A stretch of DNA of 7,818 nucleotides, taken from an uncultured Pseudorhodobacter sp. (GTDB taxonomy: Bacteria > Pseudomonadota > Alphaproteobacteria > Rhodobacterales > Rhodobacteraceae). Position 1 is the first letter of the stretch. Each line of letters opens with the position of its first letter. The position numbers were made by a program, and so were the translations under genes. The stretch spans positions 1-7,818 of the forward strand of contig CAMFLG010000133.1 of the NCBI GenBank assembly GCA_945957495.1, given 5' to 3'. Below the pieces are notes generated by a model. It was not told where the DNA came from and made no database searches. It worked only from the letters and a program-made list of their open reading frames with translations. Below, one piece after another: positions 1 through 6,052 of the stretch.

Positions 1-1
1 G

Positions 2-1063
2 GGTTGGACAGTGACACCCGAAGTCGTCGGCTGGGCACAGTGCCAGGACAAGGCGACGACGCTGGCCGCTGCCGGGTCGCCGGCTGCCATGGCCTATGTG
101 GGCTCGCGCACGCTGAAGGAATTCGCGCAGAACGATCTGATCGTGGCCGTGCCGATGACCGACGCAGAAAAGGCGGCCTATTATCCGCATATCGTCGATA
201 CCGTGACCTTTGACGGCACCCAATGGGGCGTGCCGATCGCTTTCTCGACCAAAGCGTTCTACTGGAACAAGGATCTGTTCGCACAGGCTGGCCTTGACCC
301 GGAAAGCCCCCCGACCACCTGGGCTGAAGAAATCGCTGCGGCAAAAGCGATCAAGGAAAAGACCGGCATCGCAGGCTATGGCTTGCCCGCCAAGACGTTT
401 GACAACACCATGCACCAGTTCCTGCATTGGGTTTACACCAACAACGGCCAGATCATCGACGCTGATGGCAATATCGTGATGGACAGCCCGCAGGTTCTTG
501 CTGCGCTGCAGGCCTACAAGGATATCACGCCCTATTCCGTTGAAGGCGCTACTGCCTACGAGCAGAACGAAATCCGCGCCATCTTCTTGGATGGCAAGGT
601 CGGCATGATTCAAGCTTCGGTCGGTGCCGCCAACAAGTTGAAAGAAACCTCGATCAACTGGGGCGTTGCAAACCTGCCGGTTGGCCCCGATGCCAAAGGC
701 CCGGGTACGCTTTTGATCACTGACTCGCTGGCCATTTTCAAAGGCTCGGGCGTGGAAGACAAGGCGGTGGAATTCGCCAAGTTCATCACCTCGCCCGAAG
801 TGCAAGAGGCCTATGAAGGCGGCGGCCTGGCCGGCCTGACCCCCCTGCGCCCCGGCCCTGCTGTGGATGCAATGGTTGCGGCCAATCCCTATTGGAAGCC
901 GTTCATCGACGGCATCGAATTCGGTGGTCCCGAACCGCTGCTGACCGACTACAAAGGTCTGCAAAACGCGATGATCGAGATGGTTCAATCCGTCGTGACC
1001 GGTGCCGCAGAGCCGCAAGCGGCGCTGACCAAGGCCACCGCTCAGCTGGAAGAATACAAGTAA
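2..1063 (+). CDS. Sugar ABC transporter substrate-binding protein (5' end missing)
   Basis: This is a periplasmic solute-binding protein of the extracellular binding protein family 1 (MalE/UgpB-like), which captures a sugar or related solute and delivers it to an ABC permease. The frame is open from the first bases of the window, so the true start and signal peptide lie upstream. The visible 353 residues lack perhaps the first 60-80 of a usual 400-430. A GTG at position 11 is only an internal Val codon. Family traits seen: YVGSRTLKEFA near the start, the segment GVPIAFSTKAFYWNKDLFAQAGLDP followed by TTWAEE (the hinge pattern 'YxNKDLFxxAGLDPP..TW'), DGKVGMIQA, and WGVANLPVGP. The C-terminus ends in amphipathic helices closing with QLEEYK. 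The next gene is the transporter ATPase, which fits the role. The substrate cannot be read from the sequence. The family call is firm; sugar specificity is inferred. Confidence 0.93.
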   Translation, partial: GWTVTPEVVGWAQCQDKATTLAAAGSPAAMAYVGSRTLKEFAQNDLIVAVPMTDAEKAAYYPHIVDTVTFDGTQWGVPIAFSTKAFYWNKDLFAQAGLDPESPPTTWAEEIAAAKAIKEKTGIAGYGLPAKTFDNTMHQFLHWVYTNNGQIIDADGNIVMDSPQVLAALQAYKDITPYSVEGATAYEQNEIRAIFLDGKVGMIQASVGAANKLKETSINWGVANLPVGPDAKGPGTLLITDSLAIFKGSGVEDKAVEFAKFITSPEVQEAYEGGGLAGLTPLRPGPAVDAMVAANPYWKPFIDGIEFGGPEPLLTDYKGLQNAMIEMVQSVVTGAAEPQAALTKATAQLEEYK

Positions 1064-1068
1064 TCTCA

Positions 1069-1108
1069 TTCGGGGATGGGCCCAGCCCATCCCCGAACCC
1101 TTTCTTTT
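1069..1108 (+). terminator. Perfect 13-bp hairpin with T-rich tail between binding-protein and ATPase genes
   Basis: The arms 1069-1081 and 1085-1097 are perfectly complementary over 13 bp with a 3-nt loop. They are followed by CCC and a T-rich stretch (TTTCTTTT, 1101-1108). The hairpin starts 6 nt after the binding-protein stop codon and ends about 20 nt before the ATPase ribosome binding site. It has the form of an intrinsic terminator. In ABC transporter operons such a structure often ends or stabilises the abundant binding-protein transcript while letting some readthrough into the next genes. Which of these it does here is inference. Confidence 0.75.
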
Positions 1109-1117
1109 GCCGACTTT

Positions 1118-1123
1118 AAGGAG
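1118..1123 (+). promoter_or_regulatory. Ribosome binding site deciding the ATPase start (AAGGAG)
   Basis: AAGGAG lies only 1 nt before the ATG at 1125, which is too close for that codon. It lies 7 nt before the TTG at 1131, which is an ideal distance. It therefore favours TTG 1131 as the start of the ATPase gene over the ATG at 1125 or the TTG at 1107. Confidence 0.7.
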
Positions 1124-1130
1124 CATGCCG

Positions 1131-2258
1131 TTGGGCCAGCTTTCCCTCAAATCCGTGATCAAGACTTTTGGCGATATTCAGGTCGTCAAGTCCGTGTCGC
1201 TTGATGTGACCGAGGGCGAGTTCATCGTCTTTGTAGGCCCTTCAGGCTGCGGAAAATCCACCCTGCTGCGCATGATCGCCGGGCTGGAGCACACCACGGC
1301 TGGGGACATCGTGATTGATGGCAAGCGCGTGAATGATCTGCCCCCCGTCAAGCGCGGCATCGCCATGGTTTTTCAATCCTACGCGCTCTATCCGCACATG
1401 TCGGTCTACGAAAACATCGCCTTTCCGCTGCGGGTCGAGGGCGCCTCAGAGGCCGTGATCCGCGAAAAAGTGAATGCTGCGGCGGCGATCCTGCATCTGG
1501 AAACCCGCCTGCAACAGCGCCCCGGCCAGCTTTCTGGCGGCCAGCGCCAGCGCGTCGCCATTGGCCGCGCCATTGTGCGCGCCCCCGAGATTTTCTTGTT
1601 TGACGAACCGCTTTCCAACCTCGACGCGGCCTTGCGCGCCGACATGCGCATCGAACTGACCCGGCTGCACAAGCAACTCGGCGCGACGATGATCTATGTG
1701 ACGCATGATCAGATCGAAGCGATGACCATGGCGGATCGCATCGTGGTGCTGAATGCAGGCTACATCGCCCAAGTCGGCGCGCCCCTAGATCTTTATTACA
1801 AGCCGCAAAACGTCTTTGTTGCGGGCTTTATCGGCAACCCACGGATGAATTTCTTGCCTGCACGCTGCATCAGCGCCTCTGCGACCGAAGTCGAACTGGA
1901 AATTCAGGGTCAGCGTATCACGCTCCCGGTGGTTGGGCGCGCGGGGCTTGAGGGTAGTGAACTCTTGCTGGGAATTCGGCCCGAGCATATCTCCCTCGGC
2001 GCAGGCGAATTTACGATGAAAGTTACCCCAACGGTCATTGAACAGTTGGGGCAGCAAACCATCGGCTATGCAACCATCCCCGGGGGGGAAGAGAGTTTCC
2101 TCTTCGTTTTACCCGGAACCCGGGCGATTGAGGACGATGAGGAAATCGTGATCAGTTTTTCGGCCCGAGAATGTCATCTCTTTGATGCAAATGGTGACGC
2201 TTTTGAGAGGCTGGAAGACATCGCGGGCCTCGCCAAAGCTTCACAGGTATCTGTTTAG
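1131..2258 (+). CDS. ABC transporter ATP-binding protein, MalK/UgpC family
   Basis: This cytoplasmic ATPase subunit powers uptake of a sugar or glycerol-phosphate-like solute. Counting from TTG 1131 (375 aa), the motifs are Walker A GPSGCGKS at 36-43, Q-loop Gln82 (VFQSYALYPHM), signature LSGGQ at 134-138, Walker B FLFDE at 155-159 with catalytic Glu159, D-loop SNLD at 162-165 and switch His192 (YVTHDQIEAM). These match E. coli MalK numbering exactly, which, with the AAGGAG 7 nt upstream, supports this start over TTG 1107 and ATG 1125. Residues from about 230 on (NPRMNFLPA, then LLLGIRPEHISL) form the TOBE/OB regulatory domain typical of MalK and UgpC. It sits 67 nt after the binding-protein gene; no permease gene adjoins. 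The last third uses more A/T-ending codons than the ATPase core. All catalytic residues are intact; the substrate is not readable. Confidence 0.95.
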   Translation: MGQLSLKSVIKTFGDIQVVKSVSLDVTEGEFIVFVGPSGCGKSTLLRMIAGLEHTTAGDIVIDGKRVNDLPPVKRGIAMVFQSYALYPHMSVYENIAFPLRVEGASEAVIREKVNAAAAILHLETRLQQRPGQLSGGQRQRVAIGRAIVRAPEIFLFDEPLSNLDAALRADMRIELTRLHKQLGATMIYVTHDQIEAMTMADRIVVLNAGYIAQVGAPLDLYYKPQNVFVAGFIGNPRMNFLPARCISASATEVELEIQGQRITLPVVGRAGLEGSELLLGIRPEHISLGAGEFTMKVTPTVIEQLGQQTIGYATIPGGEESFLFVLPGTRAIEDDEEIVISFSARECHLFDANGDAFERLEDIAGLAKASQVSV

Positions 2259-2272
2259 ATTAGGTCTTTACC

Positions 2273-2291
2273 GACTCGGTTGCGCAAATCG
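2273..2291 (-). repeat. Putative terminal inverted repeat of the IS5-family relic
   Basis: Read on the + strand, this stretch ends in GGTTGCGCAAATCG. It agrees at about 16 of 19 positions with the end GGCTTTGTTGCRCAAATCG that I recall for many IS5-group elements. It lies 23 bases beyond the minus-strand stop of the C-terminal fragment at 2315, as expected for an element end. The comparison is from memory, and no partner repeat was found. Confidence 0.5.
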
Positions 2292-2314
2292 ACAGGGCTC
2301 TGCACCGGTGCCTT

Positions 2315-2380
2315 TCACGGACGCACCCCTCCCATGACATCGACGACAGGGATACCAAGGATCGAGATCGGCGTCGTTGC
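2315..2380 (-). pseudogene. Possible C-terminal fragment of an IS5-type transposase
   Basis: Minus-strand translation ends in LGIPVVDVMGGVRP and a TGA stop (2315-2317). This resembles the closing GIPV-T/V-(E/D)-V-G-VRP segment of many alphaproteobacterial IS5-family transposases. It lies just inside the putative terminal repeat. There is no start and no upstream continuity with the other transposase piece, so it is a fragment. The upstream limit given here is arbitrary. Confidence 0.35.
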
Positions 2381-2421
2381 GCACCCATATTTTGGGCGTG
2401 ACGACCCGTTCCCCTCCGGCG

Positions 2422-2703
2422 TCAGGCCACGAGAATGATTTTGGCCGTTCCGAAAGCCAAGAGCCGGTTCATGCGAGCAATGCGTATCTAAATTTCGGCA
2501 GTTTGGCGTCGGCGGGTATCTTAGGAGCCGCCTGCGGTCACTGCGCTGATATCTTCACCCAAGGGGATCTGGTCGAGCAGCTCCGGTAGAACAGTGCTGT
2601 TGTCGTCGATTCTGGAGGCAAGCTCTAGGGCGCGGATGGGTCGCCGTTCCATCGCCAGATGTCGCTTAATGTCGACAACCGCTAAAGCACAATAAAAACA
2701 CAA
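2422..2703 (-). pseudogene. Broken IS5-family transposase fragment
   Basis: The minus-strand frame reads a piece matching the catalytic core of IS5-type DDE transposases: PIRALELASRID, then VLPELLDQIPLGEDISAVTAGGS. In intact relatives the last part reads VTADGAYDTR, so the conserved Asp has become Gly and the Tyr codon has become TAA (2521-2523). The same frame continues as DTRRRQTAEI, a second stop (TAG, 2488-2490), IRIARMNRLLAFGTAKIILVA and a natural-looking TGA end (2422-2424). The jump from DTR to RQTAEI skips most of the C-terminal domain, indicating an internal deletion. The first two-thirds of the protein is also missing beyond 2703. It cannot be functional. Confidence 0.6.
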
Positions 2704-2730
2704 AATTTCAGCTATTTATGTAAAATTTTG
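2691..2730 (-). terminator. AT-rich hairpin and T-tract downstream of tRNA-Ser
   Basis: CAAAATTT at 2701-2708 and AAATTTTG at 2723-2730 are perfect 8-bp inverted repeats with a 14-nt loop. On the minus strand they are followed by TGTTTTTATT. This lies directly at the 3' end of the tRNA and could end its transcript. The stem is weak because it is almost all A-T, so function is tentative. Confidence 0.4.
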
Positions 2731-2818
2731 GCGGAGGCGGTGGGATTCGAACCCACGAAGGGGTTCCCCCCTTGCTCAGTTAGCAACCGAGTGCTTTCGG
2801 CCTCTCAGCCACGCCTCC
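2729..2818 (-). tRNA. tRNA-Ser(GCU): tRNA-Ser (anticodon GCU), CCA encoded
   Basis: The minus strand folds into a class II tRNA of 90 nt. The acceptor stem is GGAGGCG (2812-2818) pairing with CGCCTCC (2733-2739), with discriminator G at 2732 and a genome-encoded CCA at 2729-2731. The D-arm region is GGCTGAGAGGCC. The anticodon stem CTCGG/CTGAG carries loop TTGCTAA with anticodon GCU at 2782-2784, reading AGC and AGU serine codons. A long variable arm (AAGGGGGGAACCCCTT) is typical of tRNA-Ser, and the T-arm is GTGGGTTCGAATCCCAC. The gene looks intact. It stands alone between the IS relic and a spacer. Confidence 0.97.
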
Positions 2819-2826
2819 GTGCCGCC

Positions 2827-2854
2827 ATTTAACAACGCTGCGCGGGGGGGGCAA
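2827..2854 (-). promoter_or_regulatory. Candidate promoter of tRNA-Ser
   Basis: On the minus strand TTGCCC (2849-2854) and TTAAAT (2827-2832) are separated by 16 bp, with 8 bp from the -10-like box to the mature 5' end of the tRNA. Spacing and position fit a sigma-70-type promoter, although a transcript starting here would have almost no leader. Motif match only. Confidence 0.4.
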
Positions 2855-2952
2855 GAGGGAAACCTTGGGGGGTGCTATGGAAAAATCCAGAGGTGGCGCA
2901 AAGGTCTTTGACCGACAGCCCTCCGCCAATCAGGCGGCGGTCCGTTGATGAT

Positions 2953-2989
2953 CCCTGCGCAAACCATGTTCAGTCCGGTTTGCGCAGGG
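2953..2989 (-). terminator. Strong 13-bp hairpin downstream of the secreted-protein gene
   Basis: Arms 2953-2965 (CCCTGCGCAAACC) and 2977-2989 (GGTTTGCGCAGGG) are perfect complements with an 11-nt loop. It starts 24 nt after the stop codon of the minus-strand gene and so likely marks the 3' end of its mRNA. No T-run follows on either strand, so it may act as a Rho-assisted or processing/stability hairpin rather than a classical intrinsic terminator. A smaller stem (CCGCC 2923-2927 with GGCGG 2933-2937) follows it on the way to the tRNA. Confidence 0.55.
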
Positions 2990-3013
2990 TCTGGCCGCTC
3001 TGTGCCGCAGGGT

Positions 3014-3721
3014 TCAGTTCGTCACAAGGTAATAGCTGTTGCGTGACCCGCCATTGTTCTGCACCGTCACATAGAAATAGCCATTCCAAGACGGCACGAA
3101 ATCGCAATAGACCTTGTCGGACCAGCTGACATCGTAGCAGATCGTATTGCCGTTCTCATCCGTGACCAGAACGTCAAGGTTAGCATCGCCGTCGCCAATC
3201 ACAGCGAGTTCAGCATAGCTGTCACCATAGAAGGGAATTTCCCAGGTGTCGGTCTGCCCGGCGGGCAGGCGCGACAAAGTCTGAGAGGCTCCGCCGATAC
3301 GACCGCGCGATCCTTCCGCCTCGGCGTCCTCGATCAGCCCAGTCAGCACTTCGTCTTCGCCGGCCAACTCCTTGGCAGAGGCCAGCATCGCCGCGGCATC
3401 CACGGGGGCATCTACACCATCGGCCTGATCTGCCGCCGCGTCGCCCTTGGTTTCCTTCTTGCGGTCAACATCCTTCACATCCACCGATGCGGCGAGTTTC
3501 GCCGCTGTCAGCACCGTCAGCGCATCCTTGTTGGCCATGCCAAGTGCGTAAAGGTCTTGCGCCATTGCCATCGTGGCAACCGCCCCTTTGGTGCCGGTCG
3601 CGGCGGTGTTGACGTTGGGGCCCTTGGCAGGGTCTGCGGCGGTGCCTTCCGCAAAGGCCGGTGCGCCGAAGGCGACAAGGGCGGTGGTGGCAAGAACCGG
3701 GAAAAGCGTGGTGATCTTCAT
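3014..3721 (-). CDS. Secreted protein with C-terminal PPC-like beta domain, function unknown
   Basis: I do not recognise a named family for the whole 235-aa protein. Residues 1-24 are a clear Sec signal peptide (MKITTLFPV..., hydrophobic core, AFA|EG cleavage), so it is exported to the periplasm or beyond. Residues about 25-140 are rich in Ala, Asp, Glu and Lys, with likely helices (AQDLYALGMANKDALTVLTAAKLAAS; AAAMLASAKELAGEDEVLTGLIEDAEAE) around a charged linker near 85-110. Residues about 150-235 look like a beta-sandwich resembling the bacterial pre-peptidase C-terminal domain: LPAGQTDTWEIPFYGDSYAEL, a DGDANLDVLVTDENGN turn and a closing YFYVTVQNNGG strand pair. Cys195 and Cys206 could form a disulfide. 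The start is supported by GGAGG (3731-3735), 9 nt upstream. It is transcribed divergently from the deacetylase operon. Export is confident; the domain call is moderate and no enzymatic residues are evident. Confidence 0.85.
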   Translation of the reverse strand: MKITTLFPVLATTALVAFGAPAFAEGTAADPAKGPNVNTAATGTKGAVATMAMAQDLYALGMANKDALTVLTAAKLAASVDVKDVDRKKETKGDAAADQADGVDAPVDAAAMLASAKELAGEDEVLTGLIEDAEAEGSRGRIGGASQTLSRLPAGQTDTWEIPFYGDSYAELAVIGDGDANLDVLVTDENGNTICYDVSWSDKVYCDFVPSWNGYFYVTVQNNGGSRNSYYLVTN

Positions 3722-3730
3722 CCGTTTGAT

Positions 3731-3735
3731 CCTCC
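3731..3735 (-). promoter_or_regulatory. Shine-Dalgarno site of the secreted-protein gene
   Basis: GGAGG on the minus strand, 9 nt before the ATG at 3721, fixes the start of the signal-peptide-bearing ORF. Confidence 0.75.
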
Positions 3736-3805
3736 TTCAATCTGGATAGCGGCACAATAACCTAAACTTGGCAGCACAAGGCCCGGTTGGGAAGTATGTT
3801 TCGCA

Positions 3806-3820
3806 TGACAAATTGCGTCA
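3806..3820. promoter_or_regulatory. Dyad TGAC-N7-GTCA in the divergent intergenic region
   Basis: TGAC (3806-3809) and GTCA (3817-3820) form an inverted repeat with a 7-nt spacer, about 70 bp before the deacetylase start and 85 bp before the divergent secreted-protein start. The size and placement could suit an operator for a GntR- or LysR-type regulator, but the dyad is short and could be chance. No convincing -35/-10 pair was identified for either gene. Confidence 0.2.
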
Positions 3821-3889
3821 GCATCGTCGCCTGCGGGGTTTCGCGCCGGTCGTGAAACGGATAGCTCTGGAAAAAACGGGGGGCGGTCC

Positions 3890-5038
3890 ATGCGCGATAT
3901 CTTTGAACAGGTCATGTTGTTTGACACCGTCAGCGCGCGTCCGAACATCGACCTCATGCATTACGTTCAGTCCCTGCTGGCCGAAGCGGGCATTGCGTCG
4001 CAGCTGATCCCTGACGCAACCGGCGGCAAGGCCAACCTTTTTGCCACCACCGGCCCCGAAGGTGTGGGTGGCGTCATGCTTTCGGGCCATACCGACGTGG
4101 TGCCCGTCGAAGGGCAGGTTTGGACGGTGCCGCCGTTCGCGTTGACCGAGATGGATGGACGCTACTACGGCCGGGGCGCCGCCGACATGAAGGGTTTTGT
4201 CGCCTGCGCCATCGCCGCCATGCTGGAGGCCGCAAAGCGCCCGCTGAAGGTGCCGCTGCATCTGGCGCTGTCCTATGATGAAGAGATCGGCTGCATGGGC
4301 GTGCGCAGCCTGATCGACATGCTGGATGCGGCGCCGGTCCGGCCAAGGTTCTGCATCGTGGGGGAACCCACCGGAATGCAGGTTGCCACCGGGCACAAGG
4401 GCAAGATCGCCCTGCGCGCCACCTGCACCGGGCGCGAGGGCCATTCGGCACTGGCGCCGATGGCCCTGAACGCGCTACATCTGGCTGCGGATTTCGTCAA
4501 TGTTATCCGCGCGCTGCAGGTGCGTGTGGCAGAGACGGGCCTGCGTGACGGCGACTATGATGTGCCATATACCACCCTGCATGTCGGCAAACTGAACGGC
4601 GGCGTGCAGGTGAACATCGTGCCCAACCATGCGGTCCTGGATTTCGAAATCCGCTCTCTTGCGGGCGAAGACACCGATGCCCTGATTGCCGATCTGCGCG
4701 CCGCAGCCGAGGCCATTGTCGCCCCACTGCGCGCCGACTTCCCCGAGGCCGCCATCAAGGTTGAACGGCTGTGGGACTATCCCGGTCTGGGCACGGCCTC
4801 TGACGCCGGGGTGGTGAATTTCGTCAAGTCGCTGACCGGGGCGAATGGCACCTTCAAGGTGGCCTTTGGCACCGAAGGCGGGCTGTTTGACGCAAGGCTT
4901 GGTATTCCCACCGTGATTTGCGGGCCGGGGTCGATGGCGCAGGGGCACAAGCCGAATGAGTTTGTCGCGGTAGAACAAATGCAGCGCTGTCAGGAAATGA
5001 TGGCCACGCTGATTGATCGGCTTGAGGCCGGGTTCTAA
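3890..5038 (+). CDS. argE: M20 family deacetylase, acetylornithine deacetylase (ArgE)-like
   Basis: This cytoplasmic two-zinc amidohydrolase removes an N-acyl (classically acetyl) group from an amino acid; in ArgE the substrate is N2-acetylornithine. The 382-aa length fits the family. M20 ligands seen: His67 and Asp69 in SGHTDVVP, bridging Asp99 in GRGAADMKG, general base Glu131 and ligand Glu132 in YDEEIG, Glu159 in GEPT, and His353 in QGHKPNEF. His185 (GREGHSA) begins the lid/dimerisation domain (about 170-290). ATG 3890 follows a G-run at 3878-3883 and matches usual N-termini. It is the first gene of a tight operon; the kinase starts 3 nt after its stop. Many alphaproteobacteria make ornithine with ArgJ and need no ArgE, and no arginine genes are near, so a catabolic role on an N-acyl hydroxy-amino acid is a fair inference. 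The symbol denotes the family, not a proven substrate. Confidence 0.9.
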   Translation: MRDIFEQVMLFDTVSARPNIDLMHYVQSLLAEAGIASQLIPDATGGKANLFATTGPEGVGGVMLSGHTDVVPVEGQVWTVPPFALTEMDGRYYGRGAADMKGFVACAIAAMLEAAKRPLKVPLHLALSYDEEIGCMGVRSLIDMLDAAPVRPRFCIVGEPTGMQVATGHKGKIALRATCTGREGHSALAPMALNALHLAADFVNVIRALQVRVAETGLRDGDYDVPYTTLHVGKLNGGVQVNIVPNHAVLDFEIRSLAGEDTDALIADLRAAAEAIVAPLRADFPEAAIKVERLWDYPGLGTASDAGVVNFVKSLTGANGTFKVAFGTEGGLFDARLGIPTVICGPGSMAQGHKPNEFVAVEQMQRCQEMMATLIDRLEAGF

Positions 5039-5041
5039 GCC

Positions 5042-6052
5042 ATGACCACCAGTTCCTTGGGCGATCTGCTCAGCTCTTCGCCGCCCGCGCTTGACGATGC
5101 GACCCTTGCCGCCTTGGCGCAGACACATTTTGGCGTGGCGGGAGGCATGCGGCGGCTGACCTCTGAGCGGGATTTGAATCTGCAGATCACCACGCCCGAG
5201 CAAAGCTATGTGCTGAAGCTGACGAACCTTGCCGAACCCCGCGAGGTTACGGATTTTCAGACCAAGGCCCTGTTGCATCTGGAACAATCTGGCTTGCCGG
5301 TGCCACGGATCATCCGCACCCTGTCCGGCGCGCCACAGGCTTTTCTGCCGCAAGGCACGCTGCGTCTGCTGACCTATCTGGACGGCGTGCCGATGCACCA
5401 AAGCCCGCGCACCACCGTGCAAACCTGCGCTATGGCGGCAATGGCCGCGCGGCTGACGATCGGGCTTTCGGGCTTCAGCCATCCGGCCTCTGGCCATGTG
5501 CTGCAATGGGATATCAAACAGGCGGCGGCGTTGCGGCCGCTGCTGGCTGCCATTCCCGATGAAAGCCTTCGCTCAATTGCAACGCAAACCCTGGATCGTT
5601 TTGATGTCGGGGTCGCCCCGCATCTACAGGATTTGCGCTGGCAGGTGGTTCATAGCGATCTTAACCCGCATAACGTGCTGACGGCGCCCAGAAACCCGGA
5701 TCAGATTGCGGGCGTGCTGGATTTCGGCGACATGGTTTACACACCGCTGATATGCGACGCGGCCATCGCCGCCTCTTATCAGATTGATCCGGCGGCACCG
5801 CTTGAAAGCCTGCAGGTTTTCGCCCGTGCCTATCACGCGGTCCTGCCGTTGACCGCGTTGGAGGCACGGCTTTTTCCCGCGCTTGTCGCCACGCGCATGC
5901 TGACCACACTTGCCATCGCTTATACCCGCGCCGCGCGCTATCCGGAAAACGCGGCCTACATCCTGCGCAACGTCCCGACGGCGCGCGATGGCCTTTTGGC
6001 CTTGGCACGCCTTGACCCCGCATCCACCAAAACCGCCATGGAGAGCCTATGA
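5042..6052 (+). CDS. Hydroxylysine kinase-like phosphotransferase (APH fold)
   Basis: This cytoplasmic kinase of the aminoglycoside phosphotransferase/choline kinase fold probably phosphorylates a hydroxyl on a small amine or amino acid. The 336-aa protein has an N-lobe with the ATP-site lysine candidate Lys59 (SYVLKLTN), the hinge-region segment RLLTYLDGVP (108-117), the catalytic loop HSDLNPHN (204-211, Asp206) and the metal-binding LDFGDM (226-231, Asp227). It resembles human hydroxylysine kinase (HYKK/AGPHD1) along its length: QWDIKQAAALRPLL, GVLDFGDMVYTPL and a C-terminal TRAARYPENAAYIL matching that enzyme's YPEN segment. HYKK uses GTP to make 5-phosphohydroxylysine. The stop overlaps the next start (ATGA), so the two are translationally coupled, and that partner resembles the enzyme consuming the HYKK product. 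The start has no strong Shine-Dalgarno but sits 3 nt after the deacetylase stop. Kinase fold is sure; substrate is inferred. Confidence 0.88.
   Translation: MTTSSLGDLLSSSPPALDDATLAALAQTHFGVAGGMRRLTSERDLNLQITTPEQSYVLKLTNLAEPREVTDFQTKALLHLEQSGLPVPRIIRTLSGAPQAFLPQGTLRLLTYLDGVPMHQSPRTTVQTCAMAAMAARLTIGLSGFSHPASGHVLQWDIKQAAALRPLLAAIPDESLRSIATQTLDRFDVGVAPHLQDLRWQVVHSDLNPHNVLTAPRNPDQIAGVLDFGDMVYTPLICDAAIAASYQIDPAAPLESLQVFARAYHAVLPLTALEARLFPALVATRMLTTLAIAYTRAARYPENAAYILRNVPTARDGLLALARLDPASTKTAMESL

Larger units (their letters stand above)
2273..2703 (-). mobile_element. Degenerate IS5-family insertion sequence remnant(s)
   Basis: This interval fills most of the 470-base gap between the ATPase gene and the tRNA-Ser gene and contains no intact gene. 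On the minus strand it carries transposase-like peptide pieces broken by stops and an apparent internal deletion. At its left edge is a sequence resembling the IS5-family terminal inverted repeat. No matching second inverted repeat or target duplication is seen near 2703, so the other end is lost. Two different transposase C-terminal endings seem present (near 2422 and near 2315), which suggests two overlapping or nested relics. Family assignment rests on remembered transposase motifs; the decay is directly visible. Confidence 0.6.

Noticed and set aside
2377..2589. A 70-aa + strand open frame in the gap after the ATPase.
   Set aside because: The opposite strand reads recognisable transposase pieces, and this frame lacks a ribosome binding site and any motif.
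2729..2760. tRNA 3' end as an attachment site of an integrated island.
   Set aside because: No second copy of the tRNA 3' sequence and no integrase gene is present in the window.
3818..4444. A 208-aa open frame on the minus strand.
   Set aside because: Overlaps the N-terminal half of the deacetylase, whose zinc ligands are all present in the + frame.
4475..5506. A 343-aa open frame on the minus strand.
   Set aside because: It is antisense to the deacetylase and kinase genes, both with full family motifs. The translation is low in recognisable structure and rich in His, Arg and Gln, as expected for an antisense shadow in GC-rich DNA.
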